Positions 8,157 to 15,706 of a stretch of 64,000 bases of DNA are shown here, piece by piece. Below the pieces are notes generated by a model, which made no database searches, was not told where the DNA came from, and was given only the letters and a program-made list of their open reading frames with translations. Position numbers and translations under genes: made by a program. This DNA is from JAQUOA01 sp037443785. GTDB taxonomy: Bacteria > Bacteroidota > Ignavibacteria > UBA10030 > UBA8401. Where the stretch lies: contig JBBINR010000006.1 of the NCBI GenBank assembly GCA_037443785.1, forward strand, positions 1 to 64,000, read 5' to 3'. Each line of letters opens with the position of its first letter. Positions within the stretch are counted from its first letter, which is position 1.

Positions 8157-9173
8157 TTAAGCATTTTTCACTTTGATCGAGAACGGCCACATTAAGTAAC
8201 CGACATTGTAACGCGCTTCAATTCCGAACTTCACCGTTTTATTTTCAAACGTCCGTTGACGGGTTTTTAATTCAACAGCTTTGCGCACTTGATAGAGAAA
8301 CGCTCTTACCGGTGAGCCGACATAGTCCGCATACCATTCTGTTTCGGAAGTCAGGTATGGATCGACGACATAATCGAATGTCCCGGCAAGTGTATTGTCG
8401 GTTCCGGCAATCTGTTTCATATTTTTCAGATCGTCGAAAATGGATTCGAGCGCGACCGGAATGGTAAAGAGAATGTCCAACTTACCTTGTTTCCGAATAA
8501 GGGGTTTCCCTTGGCTCGTTTTATAGCTGCGAAATTTCGAACGCACCGTTTTGATGTCGGCAGAGATCTTGTCAAGTGTAACTCCGGTCCCGTTGAGAAG
8601 ATTGCTTTGAACTCCCGACTTTTCAATCTGGTGATTCGCAGCGTAAAAGTTTTTGTCGTCCCAGCATTTTGTTGCTTCACCGGCTTTACGGATTTCGGAA
8701 ACCAATTCATCCGGGTGACGCTTACCTTCATCCGCCAATTGTTTGACGTTTGTATCGGTCATTCCCAGGTTGTCATCTTCAACATCATCTTCATCAACGC
8801 CGAAGCTTGCTTCCCACGGCCGGTTAACGATGGTGAATTCTGCGCCTTTCAATTTTTCAATGACCTTATCACCAAACCATTCTTTCATGCGCGGAACATC
8901 GAGCACCATGTTATAAGTGTTCGCTTTCGACTTTGAAGGAACCTGAGTTGTTGTCCGTTGCCATGTCGTTTCAATTGCATCGAATGCTTCCTGAAAAATT
9001 GCTCTGTAATTTTTCTGCAATGAAATGATCGTCGCTTCATTAGCAACAAGACCAACGGCACCGAAGCCGAACAGATAGTAGAGCGGATGAATTGCTACCG
9101 CTACGCCTTGTCCTGCCAGCGCAGAGACAGTGCCGAGCAGCATCAACACCAAAAATGAGATTATGTGTTTCAT
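8157..9173 (-). CDS. Major capsid protein, Mu gpT-like, with hydrophobic leader
   Basis: From about residue 45 this 338-residue protein follows the Mu major head subunit pattern: SLQKNYRAIFQEAFDAIETTW, PSKSKANTYNMVLDVPRMKEW, FTIVNRPWEASFGVDEDDVEDD and a long C-terminal half. The oddity is the N-terminus. Residues 1-21 read like a Sec signal peptide (MK-HIISFLVLMLLG-TVSALA-G, with a possible AxA cleavage site), and a second hydrophobic stretch at about 28-44 follows. The ATG at 9173 has a strong AAGGAGA site 8-14 bases upstream, so this leader is translated. No good internal start lies before the conserved core. Maturation by the upstream I-like protease or another peptidase would be needed to give a normal capsid subunit. 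Confidence 0.85.
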   Translation of the reverse strand: MKHIISFLVLMLLGTVSALAGQGVAVAIHPLYYLFGFGAVGLVANEATIISLQKNYRAIFQEAFDAIETTWQRTTTQVPSKSKANTYNMVLDVPRMKEWFGDKVIEKLKGAEFTIVNRPWEASFGVDEDDVEDDNLGMTDTNVKQLADEGKRHPDELVSEIRKAGEATKCWDDKNFYAANHQIEKSGVQSNLLNGTGVTLDKISADIKTVRSKFRSYKTSQGKPLIRKQGKLDILFTIPVALESIFDDLKNMKQIAGTDNTLAGTFDYVVDPYLTSETEWYADYVGSPVRAFLYQVRKAVELKTRQRTFENKTVKFGIEARYNVGYLMWPFSIKVKNA

Positions 9174-9218
9174 TATTTACTTCTCCTTAAAATAGTTTTA
9201 AAAGAAAATTCAAAATAT

Positions 9219-9247
9219 CCCTGCCGGAGTTGAAAGCTCGGGCAGGG
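9219..9247 (-). terminator. Hairpin between the two head protein genes
   Basis: An 11-bp stem with one mismatch (CCCTGCCGGAG with CTCGGGCAGGG) and a 7-base loop lies in the 80-base gap between the decoration-like gene and the capsid gene. The leftward transcript continues with ATATTTTGAATTTTC, so it may act as a weak terminator or as a processing site. Confidence 0.5.
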
Positions 9248-9253
9248 TTGAAA

Positions 9254-10207
9254 TTATGTCTCAATCAAAATAGAAACCTTCGCTGTTGCAGTTGCGTCAG
9301 TGTTTGCTCCTCCGACCGTGAACGAAATAACGTCTCCCTCGACAACATCGTTTGCAGCACTCGGCGTTGCTGAATCAACGTCACCAATTGCCGATCCGGC
9401 CTGAGTAATAGTTACAACGCCGTCGGTAATTGCCGCTGCGCCGATCTTACCGGTCAGCGTCGCATCGCCTGCGGCAAGTGCGTGAGCTTCAAGAACGGAA
9501 AATATTTTTTTCACTTTACCAGCGACCGGCGATACGACACGATAAACTTTCGCATCGGCAGCAACCAGGTCGGCGACATTTACTTCAAGCACTACTTTGT
9601 TAGCGCCAATGTTCGCACGAGCAGTAGACGCACTGGCGACATCGCTCAAATTATTTGCCGCAACAATTCCTGTTGTCGCATGAGCATTATTTTTTATGTC
9701 AACCCACACGCCTTCGCTGTCGACAAAGACAATCGATCCGGCAATGCTGCGCGTTCCGCCGCCGTTCGTCTTCGCTACGGTTTGATCATCAACGATAAAG
9801 CATGTTGAGCCAACTTCAGCGAGTGTAATAGCGTCGCCGGCAGCAGAATTATTGAAGCGGAAAATTCCTTCTCTCACTTTAACATTCATATCACCGTCAT
9901 TACCGGCTGAGTTATCCGCTAATTCTTGTGAAACTCCGACAGGAATCAAACCCACCGCCGTCGCTCCCGGTTGTGCGTAACCGGCATTCAAACAAACCAT
10001 CGCGCCGTTGTAAATTTTCTTTGCCTGTTTAACCGGGTAAGAGAAAAATTCTCCTTCACGATCCGGCGTGTTACGGTCACCAGCAAGTGCGGCCATCGCA
10101 ACATACACTCCGCCGCCAACTGCGCCGAAAAGGAAGTGATCGAGAGCCATTGCAACGCCGACCAGTGCAAAAACGATCAACGTTTGCATTGTGAATATCT
10201 TTTTCAT
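9254..10207 (-). CDS. Capsid decoration-like protein (DUF2190 type) with hydrophobic leader
   Basis: This 317-residue protein lies between the I-like protease and the major capsid gene, where Mu-like and lambdoid phages carry a decoration or scaffold-related protein. Residues about 42-160 (GDRNTPDREGEFFSYPV, then GAMVCLNAGYAQPG and GVSQELADNSAGNDG) resemble the small capsid decoration fold. The C-terminal half is an Ala/Gly/Val/Thr-rich beta domain. Residues 1-22 form a signal-like segment (MKK, hydrophobic core, AMA) and 25-40 a second hydrophobic stretch. Its LFGAVGG resembles LFGFGAVG in the capsid leader. AAAGGAGTT just upstream of the ATG supports this start. Confidence 0.6.
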   Translation of the reverse strand: MKKIFTMQTLIVFALVGVAMALDHFLFGAVGGGVYVAMAALAGDRNTPDREGEFFSYPVKQAKKIYNGAMVCLNAGYAQPGATAVGLIPVGVSQELADNSAGNDGDMNVKVREGIFRFNNSAAGDAITLAEVGSTCFIVDDQTVAKTNGGGTRSIAGSIVFVDSEGVWVDIKNNAHATTGIVAANNLSDVASASTARANIGANKVVLEVNVADLVAADAKVYRVVSPVAGKVKKIFSVLEAHALAAGDATLTGKIGAAAITDGVVTITQAGSAIGDVDSATPSAANDVVEGDVISFTVGGANTDATATAKVSILIET

Positions 10208-10257
10208 TTGTTTAACTCCTTTTAAATAGTGATGAAATATATTTGCAAAAATAAATT

Positions 10258-11505
10258 CTACTTCTGAACGGGATTGTGTTTCGCTAATACTGCCTCGGGA
10301 ACACCAAGTAACATTGCAACCTCTTTGTCGGTATCCGTCAAACCGTTTGCCTGTGCAGCAGTATCATTGTTCGGCAACGGCCCAACCGGACCGATGACCG
10401 GACCTGTTTTGCAATAGTATGTTTCGAACGATCCAAAATTTTTCTGTGCCCATGCTTTTTGCTGTTCAAGCCAGTTCTGATCCTTCTCTTGTGTCGGAAG
10501 AATGCGTCCGTCTTTTCTGCCGGTTGCAATTACCAGACCGAAGCGTTCATCGAAACGCTCATTCGTTAATTGCTGCACTTGTGTGTTTAACAATGCAAGC
10601 TGCTGTTCACTCGCCTTCGCGGTAACGATTAATGCGAGTGCTTGTTCCGGTGTTGCATCTGCAGCTAAGCCGAGTTTTGCGATAACTTGCTGTTGGAAGC
10701 CGAGTGTTTGTTTTGCTGTAACAAGAACCGGCTGATTCTCGCTCAGATAAGCAAGAACGGTTTTTGCTGTCACCGTTCCGTTGTTAATTGCCGTTTGAAG
10801 CTGCGCTGAAAGTTTATTCAGTTCGGCAAGAATTTCCTCCGCTGTTGCGGTTAACGGAAGATTCATAAAGCTTCGAAGCCAGGATAATAGTTCGTCCATG
10901 TGTGTATCTCCTATTGATAGTGAAGAAATAATTGGTTGTAGATCATCATAAAACGGTTCGTTCGTCAATGCACCGTCAAAGAAAATGCACGGTTCAGTTT
11001 TGTTCGCTCGCTTGTCGAGTGCGTTCGTTGCAAAGACAGGGGAAAAATATCTGTATTGTTTTTTGCGGATGTATTCGGCAGCTTCCTCAGTCCATTCTAC
11101 AATGCCGCGTAAAACTTTTTTATTGTCACGAGCAACGACAAGCATATCTTTAATCCAACCGGCAGCCGGTGCTTTATCTTTTTTCCATGTTGCGTGCTCG
11201 TAGTCAATGACAAGATCGCGCTGCGGAGTTTCTGATTTCATCCGCTTGAAGAAATTCAGCGCAGCGTCAATATGATTTCCGGTAACTTTAATAGTGCGAG
11301 GAGTTTTCTTTTCATCGAACGGCGAGATGTAACCTTTGTATTCCGATTCGATCATTAAATCGATTTCACTCGGAACCGAATCACCAATCTCTGTGCTGCT
11401 GCCGACAATAAGATCTTCGCACTGCGGAACTTCCCGCGCAAGGACAAGAGCAAGGGCTGGACTCGTTGTGTCGTCGACAAGAAGCACTATTTTATTTTTT
11501 CGCAT
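10258..11505 (-). CDS. Mu I-like head maturation protease (with scaffold region)
   Basis: The protein contains the Mu I protease signature: LVIDYEHAT, then APAAGWIKDM, GIVEWTEEAAEYI, YRYFSPVF and ALTNEP. This Mu gpI family processes head proteins and, with its C-terminal part, acts as scaffold. Residues about 200-340 are Ala/Gln/Leu-rich coiled coil, fitting a scaffold domain, and the C-terminus reads DTDKEVAMLLGVPEAVLAKH. I chose ATG at 11505 (MRKNKIVLLVDD), which overlaps the upstream gene by 14 bases; an in-frame ATG at 11535 is possible. The order protease, decoration, capsid agrees with other Mu-like phages. Confidence 0.8.
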   Translation of the reverse strand: MRKNKIVLLVDDTTSPALALVLAREVPQCEDLIVGSSTEIGDSVPSEIDLMIESEYKGYISPFDEKKTPRTIKVTGNHIDAALNFFKRMKSETPQRDLVIDYEHATWKKDKAPAAGWIKDMLVVARDNKKVLRGIVEWTEEAAEYIRKKQYRYFSPVFATNALDKRANKTEPCIFFDGALTNEPFYDDLQPIISSLSIGDTHMDELLSWLRSFMNLPLTATAEEILAELNKLSAQLQTAINNGTVTAKTVLAYLSENQPVLVTAKQTLGFQQQVIAKLGLAADATPEQALALIVTAKASEQQLALLNTQVQQLTNERFDERFGLVIATGRKDGRILPTQEKDQNWLEQQKAWAQKNFGSFETYYCKTGPVIGPVGPLPNNDTAAQANGLTDTDKEVAMLLGVPEAVLAKHNPVQK

Positions 11506-11776
11506 CACGCTCTTCTCTGTAATTGTTTGCATCACGTAAAATTTTTGAAAGCTCTTTTAAAAAGAATCTATTGTTCACTTTCATCATCACTTCAGCTACG
11601 ACCTGATTGACGATCATCTCTTTCATGCGCTGCCATTGGAAGAGCAGATTGATCACGATTGTCACAACAACGACAACAACGATCACAAGAACTTTAATCA
11701 GGTCTTCCAACCCCGGCAAAAAAATCAGCGTCGCAAAGATCGACGTCAAAAATGAAATGTAACCCTGTAGCGTCAT
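11492..11776 (-). CDS. Small membrane protein, candidate holin
   Basis: This 94-residue protein has two hydrophobic segments (about residues 5-20 and 27-47, the second containing VLVIVVVVVVTIV) and a charged helical C-terminal tail. It overlaps the upstream gene by 4 bases and lies two genes after the endolysin. Size, topology and position suit a holin that permeabilises the inner membrane. I recognise no specific holin family. Confidence 0.5.
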   Translation of the reverse strand: MTLQGYISFLTSIFATLIFLPGLEDLIKVLVIVVVVVVTIVINLLFQWQRMKEMIVNQVVAEVMMKVNNRFFLKELSKILRDANNYREERDAKK

Positions 11777-12039
11777 TCATCATTTCCTTCACCGAGTTCA
11801 TTTTTTAATCGTTCGATTTCTGCGTTCACTTTGTCGAGTTGAAGTTTCTTTTCTTTCAGCGCAACGTGATACGCATTCAATTCTTCGAGATTGATTTTTT
11901 CCGTGTAGTCGCATTGCGCATCCATCGGCTCGAAGCAAATACAGATCGATGTCGCAGCCGAGTGGATGTGATACTTCAACTGCTTTCGCCGTTTCTGCAG
12001 CTCGCTCAGTTGTCCTAATTTTTCGTTTCTATTAAACAT
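11773..12039 (-). CDS. Coiled-coil protein in lysis cassette, possible spanin-like
   Basis: This 88-residue protein is mostly charged helix, with a C-terminal coiled coil (LKEKKLQLDKVNAEIERLKNEL) and a Cys pair (ICICFE). It lacks an N-terminal membrane anchor, so it is not a standard Rz. AGGA precedes the ATG at 12039. It sits between endolysin and candidate holin and overlaps the latter by 4 bases, so a role in lysis is an inference from neighbours. Confidence 0.4.
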   Translation of the reverse strand: MFNRNEKLGQLSELQKRRKQLKYHIHSAATSICICFEPMDAQCDYTEKINLEELNAYHVALKEKKLQLDKVNAEIERLKNELGEGNDE

Positions 12040-12060
12040 TGTCTGTCCTGTGAACGCAGG

Positions 12061-12711
12061 TTATAGTTTATACCGTCGAATAATGGTAATGAGTTTTAAT
12101 GCATAGTCGGTGTCTGTGGCATAATGTATTGCAATAATTTTCGCAAACATTTCAGGTTGTGATTTGTAAGCGAATGCTGCTTTGTACAACCGAGAGCCGC
12201 TCAGGTAACGCCCGTGCGTTTCGAATGCATCTCGTAAATTGTTGTATGCGGCAAAAGACGTTGGTTTGCCGGAAACGTTCATCCCGTTCCTGTGTATCAA
12301 TTCCCTCCGCACCACAGAGCGTGGCGTTGTCATGTATTGTTTCACTGCTGCCAGAGTGTGTCCGAAGACATTGTTTACGCCGAGATCTTTTTTGCCCCAT
12401 TGGCTTTCCAAAATAAATTGTGAAATGGTGACGCCACTCGGAACGCCATACTGCTCTTCAACCATTCGTGCAAGCGCGCGAATAGTATCGGGGATTGTGC
12501 GCTGTGCTGTTTTTCCGTTTGTTCCGATCTGTGCTGTCGTTGATTGTAGTGAATCATCATTTTCTTTTGTCCATTCACCGATCAAAAAATCAAGTGCATT
12601 AACCGCCATATCTTCTCGGGGATTGTTTTCAGATATGTAATAGAGCGAGAAAAGAATTGTGGCGGTAACGATGCAGCCTGCGATGAAAGAATAGAGGATA
12701 TACTTTCGCAT
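12061..12711 (-). CDS. Endolysin, glucosaminidase (FlgJ/GH73-like) with N-terminal membrane anchor
   Basis: The 216-residue protein begins with one hydrophobic segment (residues 4-25), then a linker, and from about residue 75 a glucosaminidase domain: MVEEQYGVPSGVTISQFILE, with probable catalytic Glu102 in LESQWGKKD, then VNNVFGHT, SFAAYNNLRDAFETHGRYL and the final IRRYKL. It would cut the glycan backbone of peptidoglycan. The uncleaved N-terminal helix suggests a signal-arrest-release or membrane-tethered endolysin. ATG at 12711 is preceded by GAGAAGGTGATC. Its first 130 bases overlap the HNH gene in another frame. Confidence 0.8.
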   Translation of the reverse strand: MRKYILYSFIAGCIVTATILFSLYYISENNPREDMAVNALDFLIGEWTKENDDSLQSTTAQIGTNGKTAQRTIPDTIRALARMVEEQYGVPSGVTISQFILESQWGKKDLGVNNVFGHTLAAVKQYMTTPRSVVRRELIHRNGMNVSGKPTSFAAYNNLRDAFETHGRYLSGSRLYKAAFAYKSQPEMFAKIIAIHYATDTDYALKLITIIRRYKL

Positions 12712-13211
12712 TGATCACCTTCTCTTTGTTTGTCAGCAAAATTCAATTGTGCAAATGAACCAAAATATTTTTTTGCTTCATCGTCGTATGCCTGTGCGGC
12801 ATCGATAGCGTTTGTGAATGTTCCGATTCTTTTGTGCACTCCATCGACGGTAATAAAAGCGACCCACTTATTTTCTTTTGTTCCCCAGCTAATGCCCTTG
12901 TATCCACTCCTATTGTTTGATTGCTGTCGCCGATTTTGTGCGTCTTCTTTGTTTGAACAGAGACGCATATTACCGCGCAAAAGGTTGAGTCCGTTTCCAT
13001 CTTTGAAATCAACCATTTGTTGACAGCTGGGATTCATCAACAATGTGTGCATGTAAGGATGGGTGATAATACCGTTGGCATTGATTCTCGTGCGGGCATA
13101 TAAATGTCCGTCGGGTCCTTTTTGAGTGCGCCATTTGTATTGAGAGAGGAACGGAAAATCTTCGTCGGCAACAATTGCAATCTTATTTTGTGTGAGCGGT
13201 ATCTCTTTCAT
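12582..13211 (-). CDS. HNH endonuclease-like protein with AP2 DNA-binding domain
   Basis: The N-terminal two-thirds follow the HNH_3 homing endonuclease pattern (PYMHTLLMN, DGNGLNLLRGNMRLCSN), and residues about 102-150 are an AP2-type DNA-binding domain (SGYKGISWGTKENKWVAFI, IGTFTNAIDAAQAYDDEAK, LNF). The His that normally precedes DGN is Phe69 (MVDFKDGNG), so nuclease activity may be impaired. The domain ends near residue 156, but the frame continues about 43 more codons into the endolysin gene. Such proteins are selfish elements common in phages. ATG 13211 is chosen; a TTG at 13226 is in frame. It is the first gene after the promoter and terminator unit. Confidence 0.7.
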   Translation of the reverse strand: MKEIPLTQNKIAIVADEDFPFLSQYKWRTQKGPDGHLYARTRINANGIITHPYMHTLLMNPSCQQMVDFKDGNGLNLLRGNMRLCSNKEDAQNRRQQSNNRSGYKGISWGTKENKWVAFITVDGVHKRIGTFTNAIDAAQAYDDEAKKYFGSFAQLNFADKQREGDQCESISSILSSQAASLPPQFFSRSITYLKTIPEKIWRLMHLIF

Positions 13212-13228
13212 GTTTGGTTTCTGCAAAA

Positions 13229-13281
13229 AAAAATCCGCTCACAACCAGACGATTATTTCGTCTAACTGTGAGCGGATTTTT
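13229..13281 (-). terminator. Strong intrinsic terminator / attenuator before the late leftward genes
   Basis: A 15-bp perfect outer stem (AAAAATCCGCTCACA with its complement) encloses an inner stem AGACGA/TCGTCT. The leftward transcript ends in a run of U after GAGCGGA. It closes the repressor-lipoprotein operon. It lies downstream of a good promoter at 13339-13367 and directly before the HNH gene start, so it could also attenuate late transcription. Confidence 0.85.
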
Positions 13282-13338
13282 ATTTCCTGACTCGAACCCT
13301 TATAGGGGCAAAATGTATTTATTTTTTACGACTGCAGA

Positions 13339-13367
13339 AAGATACTGTTTCTATTTCTTTGTGTCAA
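13339..13367 (-). promoter_or_regulatory. Sigma70-type promoter for the leftward late operon
   Basis: On the minus strand TTGACA (13367-13362), a 17-base spacer and TATCTT (13344-13339) are present. The -35 is a consensus match and the -10 matches 4 of 6. Transcription would start near 13332 and meet the terminator at 13281-13229 about 50 bases later. Read-through would serve HNH, endolysin and the structural genes. Confidence 0.5.
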
Positions 13368-13390
13368 GAAGTTTCTATGAGGCGTATATT

Positions 13391-14077
13391 TTAATCCAAC
13401 TTCGGTAAATCGGTCGGAGAAATAGCGTTGTCGATCGAATAAGTATCCACCATATTATTGTTGCTTAATATTATTTTCTCCTTGTTTCCCTTGGCGATGT
13501 AATTGATGAACCAATAATATTCTTCGGTTGAGTTCAACAATTGTCTTCTCGATTTGGCAATAATGGAATATTTTTTTCCTTCTTCAAGTTTTAGAATAAA
13601 TTTACCATCGGCATCGGTTTGCGTGGCTAACAATGCAGTCGGAAGATTTTCAAAAAAGAAACTTCCACTTCCCCATCGTTTATTAAATAGTTCAAGTTCC
13701 AATTTGTATTGCGCGTTGGCTTCATCGGTGGCAACGGCTAAATCATAGCTGTTGTCGCTAAACGTATAGTTTCCTTTTTCCCATTCTCTATCATGTCGTT
13801 TGCTGGAATTTTCATACGCTGTTTTTGCATTCTTATATTTTTTTTCTGCGTCTGCAATCTTAGTTTTAGCTACAGCAATTTCATCTTTTATTTTTTCCTT
13901 GACGCCCGATATGTGTTTTTGCGCCACGTCTTCTGTTAGTACTATTACCTGAACCAATCCGAGCTTAACGCTTGCACCACCGTTGGTCACAATAAAAACA
14001 TCTCCGTGCACTTCTCTTTTTGAAGGCGAACAGCCGGCAATTAATATTGCCGCGATAAACAGCAATAGTTTTTTCAT
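13391..14077 (-). CDS. Lipoprotein in the repressor operon, candidate lysogenic-conversion factor
   Basis: The 228-residue protein has a lipoprotein signal (MKKLLLFIAAILIAGC, lipobox LIAGC with Cys16). A coiled-coil stretch follows at about residues 60-105, then a beta-rich region (DADGKFILKLEEGKKYSIIA) like carboxypeptidase-regulatory domains. It overlaps the 14074-14343 gene by 4 bases and shares its transcript with the repressor, so it should be made in the lysogen. Surface-exposed lipoproteins in that position often block superinfection or alter the host surface; that role is inferred. Confidence 0.6.
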   Translation of the reverse strand: MKKLLLFIAAILIAGCSPSKREVHGDVFIVTNGGASVKLGLVQVIVLTEDVAQKHISGVKEKIKDEIAVAKTKIADAEKKYKNAKTAYENSSKRHDREWEKGNYTFSDNSYDLAVATDEANAQYKLELELFNKRWGSGSFFFENLPTALLATQTDADGKFILKLEEGKKYSIIAKSRRQLLNSTEEYYWFINYIAKGNKEKIILSNNNMVDTYSIDNAISPTDLPKLD

Positions 14078-14343
14078 TTTTTCTTCTTGAGTGTATTCAA
14101 ATCATTTGTAATTTTTGTGGAGGTAGTTCTTTTGAGCTGTTCTTTTTCTTTATTGAATCCATCTTCAACAAATTTTATTGTTTCCGGGTCCCGGTACACA
14201 CGCACTCCGTATTCAACAAGCATAATTGCTTTCTTGAGCACATCTCGCGCCGGATGTTTACTGCCGGAATCAGCTTTGATATGGTTGGCTTGAATCATTC
14301 CTTTTACTAATTCAGTCACTGTCTCTTTATGTGTTGCTCCCAC
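14074..14343 (-). CDS. Small helical protein in repressor operon
   Basis: This 89-residue basic protein has no membrane segment or recognised motif. Its N-terminal half (TVTELVKGMIQANHIKADSG) and its middle (RDVLKKAIMLVEYGVRVY) look helical, and the end is Lys-rich. It overlaps both the repressor stop and the lipoprotein start, so it is translationally coupled and expressed in lysogens. Function unknown. Confidence 0.5.
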   Translation of the reverse strand: MGATHKETVTELVKGMIQANHIKADSGSKHPARDVLKKAIMLVEYGVRVYRDPETIKFVEDGFNKEKEQLKRTTSTKITNDLNTLKKKK

Positions 14344-15023
14344 TATCGTCTCCGTTTAATAATTGATTTGACGAAATATAATTTCACTTTTGATTTTGGA
14401 AGAATGATTGGTGTGTGTATTGGATTGTATGAAAGAAGAATTGTGTTGCCGTTCTGTTCGTCATAGACTTTGATCGCTCCCGCATGTTTCGTCCAGAGCG
14501 CAGCGACAAGATCTCCTGCTTTTACTTTTATCGAATCGGTGATGATTGCGTAATCGCCAACGTTGATAAATGGAATCATGCTCTCGCCGTTCTCTTTGCT
14601 CACCTCAAGCACAACATCTTTTTCCGGATTGAAATCTACCGGCAGCCATTCGTGCCAGTCGCTTCGATCTGTAATTTCTCCGAGTCCTGCCGGAACCGTT
14701 CCGACAATGCGCAGCTGAGTTTTGCCATAAATAAATTCCGAATCACGCACAGACAAATGTTCTTTGGAAGCATTCTTCAAAAAATTTTTAAAACGGTTTT
14801 GAACGAGCTTTTCTCCCTCACCGGATACAATCCATTCGAGCGCATATCCTGATAGCACGGAAATAGATGTTAAATATTCCAAGCCTGGTTCTGAAATTTC
14901 ATTCTCATAGTTCACAACCTGTGCTCGTGTTGCACCGTGTAATTCCGCAAACTCTGATTGTGTTAAATTCCCGCGAATTTCAACTAATCTGGTGCCTATG
15001 CCGAAAGTATATTTTTTAGACAT
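14343..15023 (-). CDS. Prophage repressor, HTH plus LexA/S24 autoprotease domain
   Basis: The 226-residue protein has an N-terminal helix-turn-helix (residues about 8-65, LTQSEFAELHGATRAQVVNY) and a C-terminal S24 peptidase domain. The probable self-cleavage site is Ala112-Gly113 (TVPAGLGE), the nucleophile Ser148 (NGESMIPF) and the general base Lys185 (GAIKVYD). The Ser-Lys spacing of 37 equals that of LexA (S119/K156). It should bind the operators at 15007-15078, repress the early rightward promoter and be inactivated by RecA filaments after DNA damage. The Mu c repressor lacks such a protease domain, so induction is LexA- or lambda-like here. ATG 15023 falls within the leftmost operator, suggesting autoregulation. 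Confidence 0.9.
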   Translation of the reverse strand: MSKKYTFGIGTRLVEIRGNLTQSEFAELHGATRAQVVNYENEISEPGLEYLTSISVLSGYALEWIVSGEGEKLVQNRFKNFLKNASKEHLSVRDSEFIYGKTQLRIVGTVPAGLGEITDRSDWHEWLPVDFNPEKDVVLEVSKENGESMIPFINVGDYAIITDSIKVKAGDLVAALWTKHAGAIKVYDEQNGNTILLSYNPIHTPIILPKSKVKLYFVKSIIKRRR

Positions 15024-15078
15024 TTTTTTCTTGACAAAAGTCTAAATATTAGACATATTCAAAGTGTAAAATTTAGAC
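15007..15078. promoter_or_regulatory. Three repressor operator sites between the divergent arms
   Basis: Three related 15-bp dyads are visible. The best, GTCTAAATATTAGAC at 15040-15054, is symmetrical in its GTCTA/TAGAC arms. GTGTAAAATTTAGAC at 15064-15078 and GTATATTTTTTAGAC at 15007-15021 each keep the TAGAC half and have one changed base in the left half. The central dyad lies between the -35 and -10 of the rightward promoter, and the leftmost overlaps the repressor start codon. This is a classical three-operator switch. Confidence 0.7.
15031..15059 (+). promoter_or_regulatory. Early rightward promoter under operator control
   Basis: TTGACA at 15031-15036, a 17-base spacer and CATATT at 15054-15059. 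The spacer holds the central operator dyad, so repressor binding would exclude RNA polymerase. It would drive the regulator, transposase and following genes. Confidence 0.6.
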
Positions 15079-15094
15079 ACAAGGTATAAAGAAA

Positions 15095-15298
15095 ATGATA
15101 GATACACAATCGAATATCCCGGTTAAACTACAAGTTGAATTGGCGGCTGCAATACGTGGATTAGACCTTACGGTTATCCGGAAAAAACTTCGTATCAAAC
15201 CATCTCTTTTTACACATGCAAAATCTGGTGCGCGAAAAAAACAATTCATTCGGCTTATTAAATACATCGAAAAATTTCCAGTCATTGAAAAACAGTAA
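15095..15298 (+). CDS. Small DNA-binding regulator in Ner/Cro position
   Basis: This 67-residue basic protein is the first gene of the rightward early operon, where Mu encodes Ner. The stretch LTVIRKKLRIKPSLFTHAKS looks like a helix-turn-helix followed by a basic helix (KKQFIRLIKYIEKF). It probably lowers early transcription or helps shut down the repressor promoter after induction. Sequence similarity to Ner itself is not evident to me. Confidence 0.55.
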   Translation: MIDTQSNIPVKLQVELAAAIRGLDLTVIRKKLRIKPSLFTHAKSGARKKQFIRLIKYIEKFPVIEKQ

Positions 15299-15300
15299 TA

Positions 15301-15650
15301 TGAGAACCCTCCGAGACATCGAAAACGAAGCCGGTGATATTTGTCGCATATGGAAATCACGGCCTGCAGATTTGAAACATGAACATACGCGCGAGCTTAT
15401 CGCCATAGATACGCCACAGGGAAAGATTAAAGTCTGCTCTAAATGTATACAAGACATTTCTGACATCGTCGCATTTCAAAACCGAGATTTTATCGTCGCA
15501 AAAGAGTCTGTGATGGTATCAATTCTCATCACAGTGAACGGAAAAAAAGAAATAGTAAAAAAGATTGAAAACGGTGCTAAGCTCTACAAAATCAGAAAAC
15601 GTGTTCAAGCAAATCAGGAAAACCTTTTTGAGACGGCAACAATGAACTAA
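15301..15650 (+). CDS. Hypothetical early protein
   Basis: A 116-residue protein starts with ATG at 15301 two bases after the previous stop. It contains CSKCIQDI, and is otherwise mixed with a Lys-rich C-terminus (KIRKRVQANQENLFE). The frame is open further upstream, but only by overlapping the previous gene. No family recognised. Confidence 0.5.
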
Positions 15651-15706
15651 AACAGGGGTTGGAAACTTCCCAACCCCCCCCAAAAAAACAAAACTCATAC
15701 CAGACC

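Noticed and set aside
13287..13315. tRNA T-arm-like sequence (TTCGAGT context, minus strand) near the late promoter
   Set aside because: The bases on either side cannot form the 5-bp T stem, and no acceptor or anticodon arm follows.
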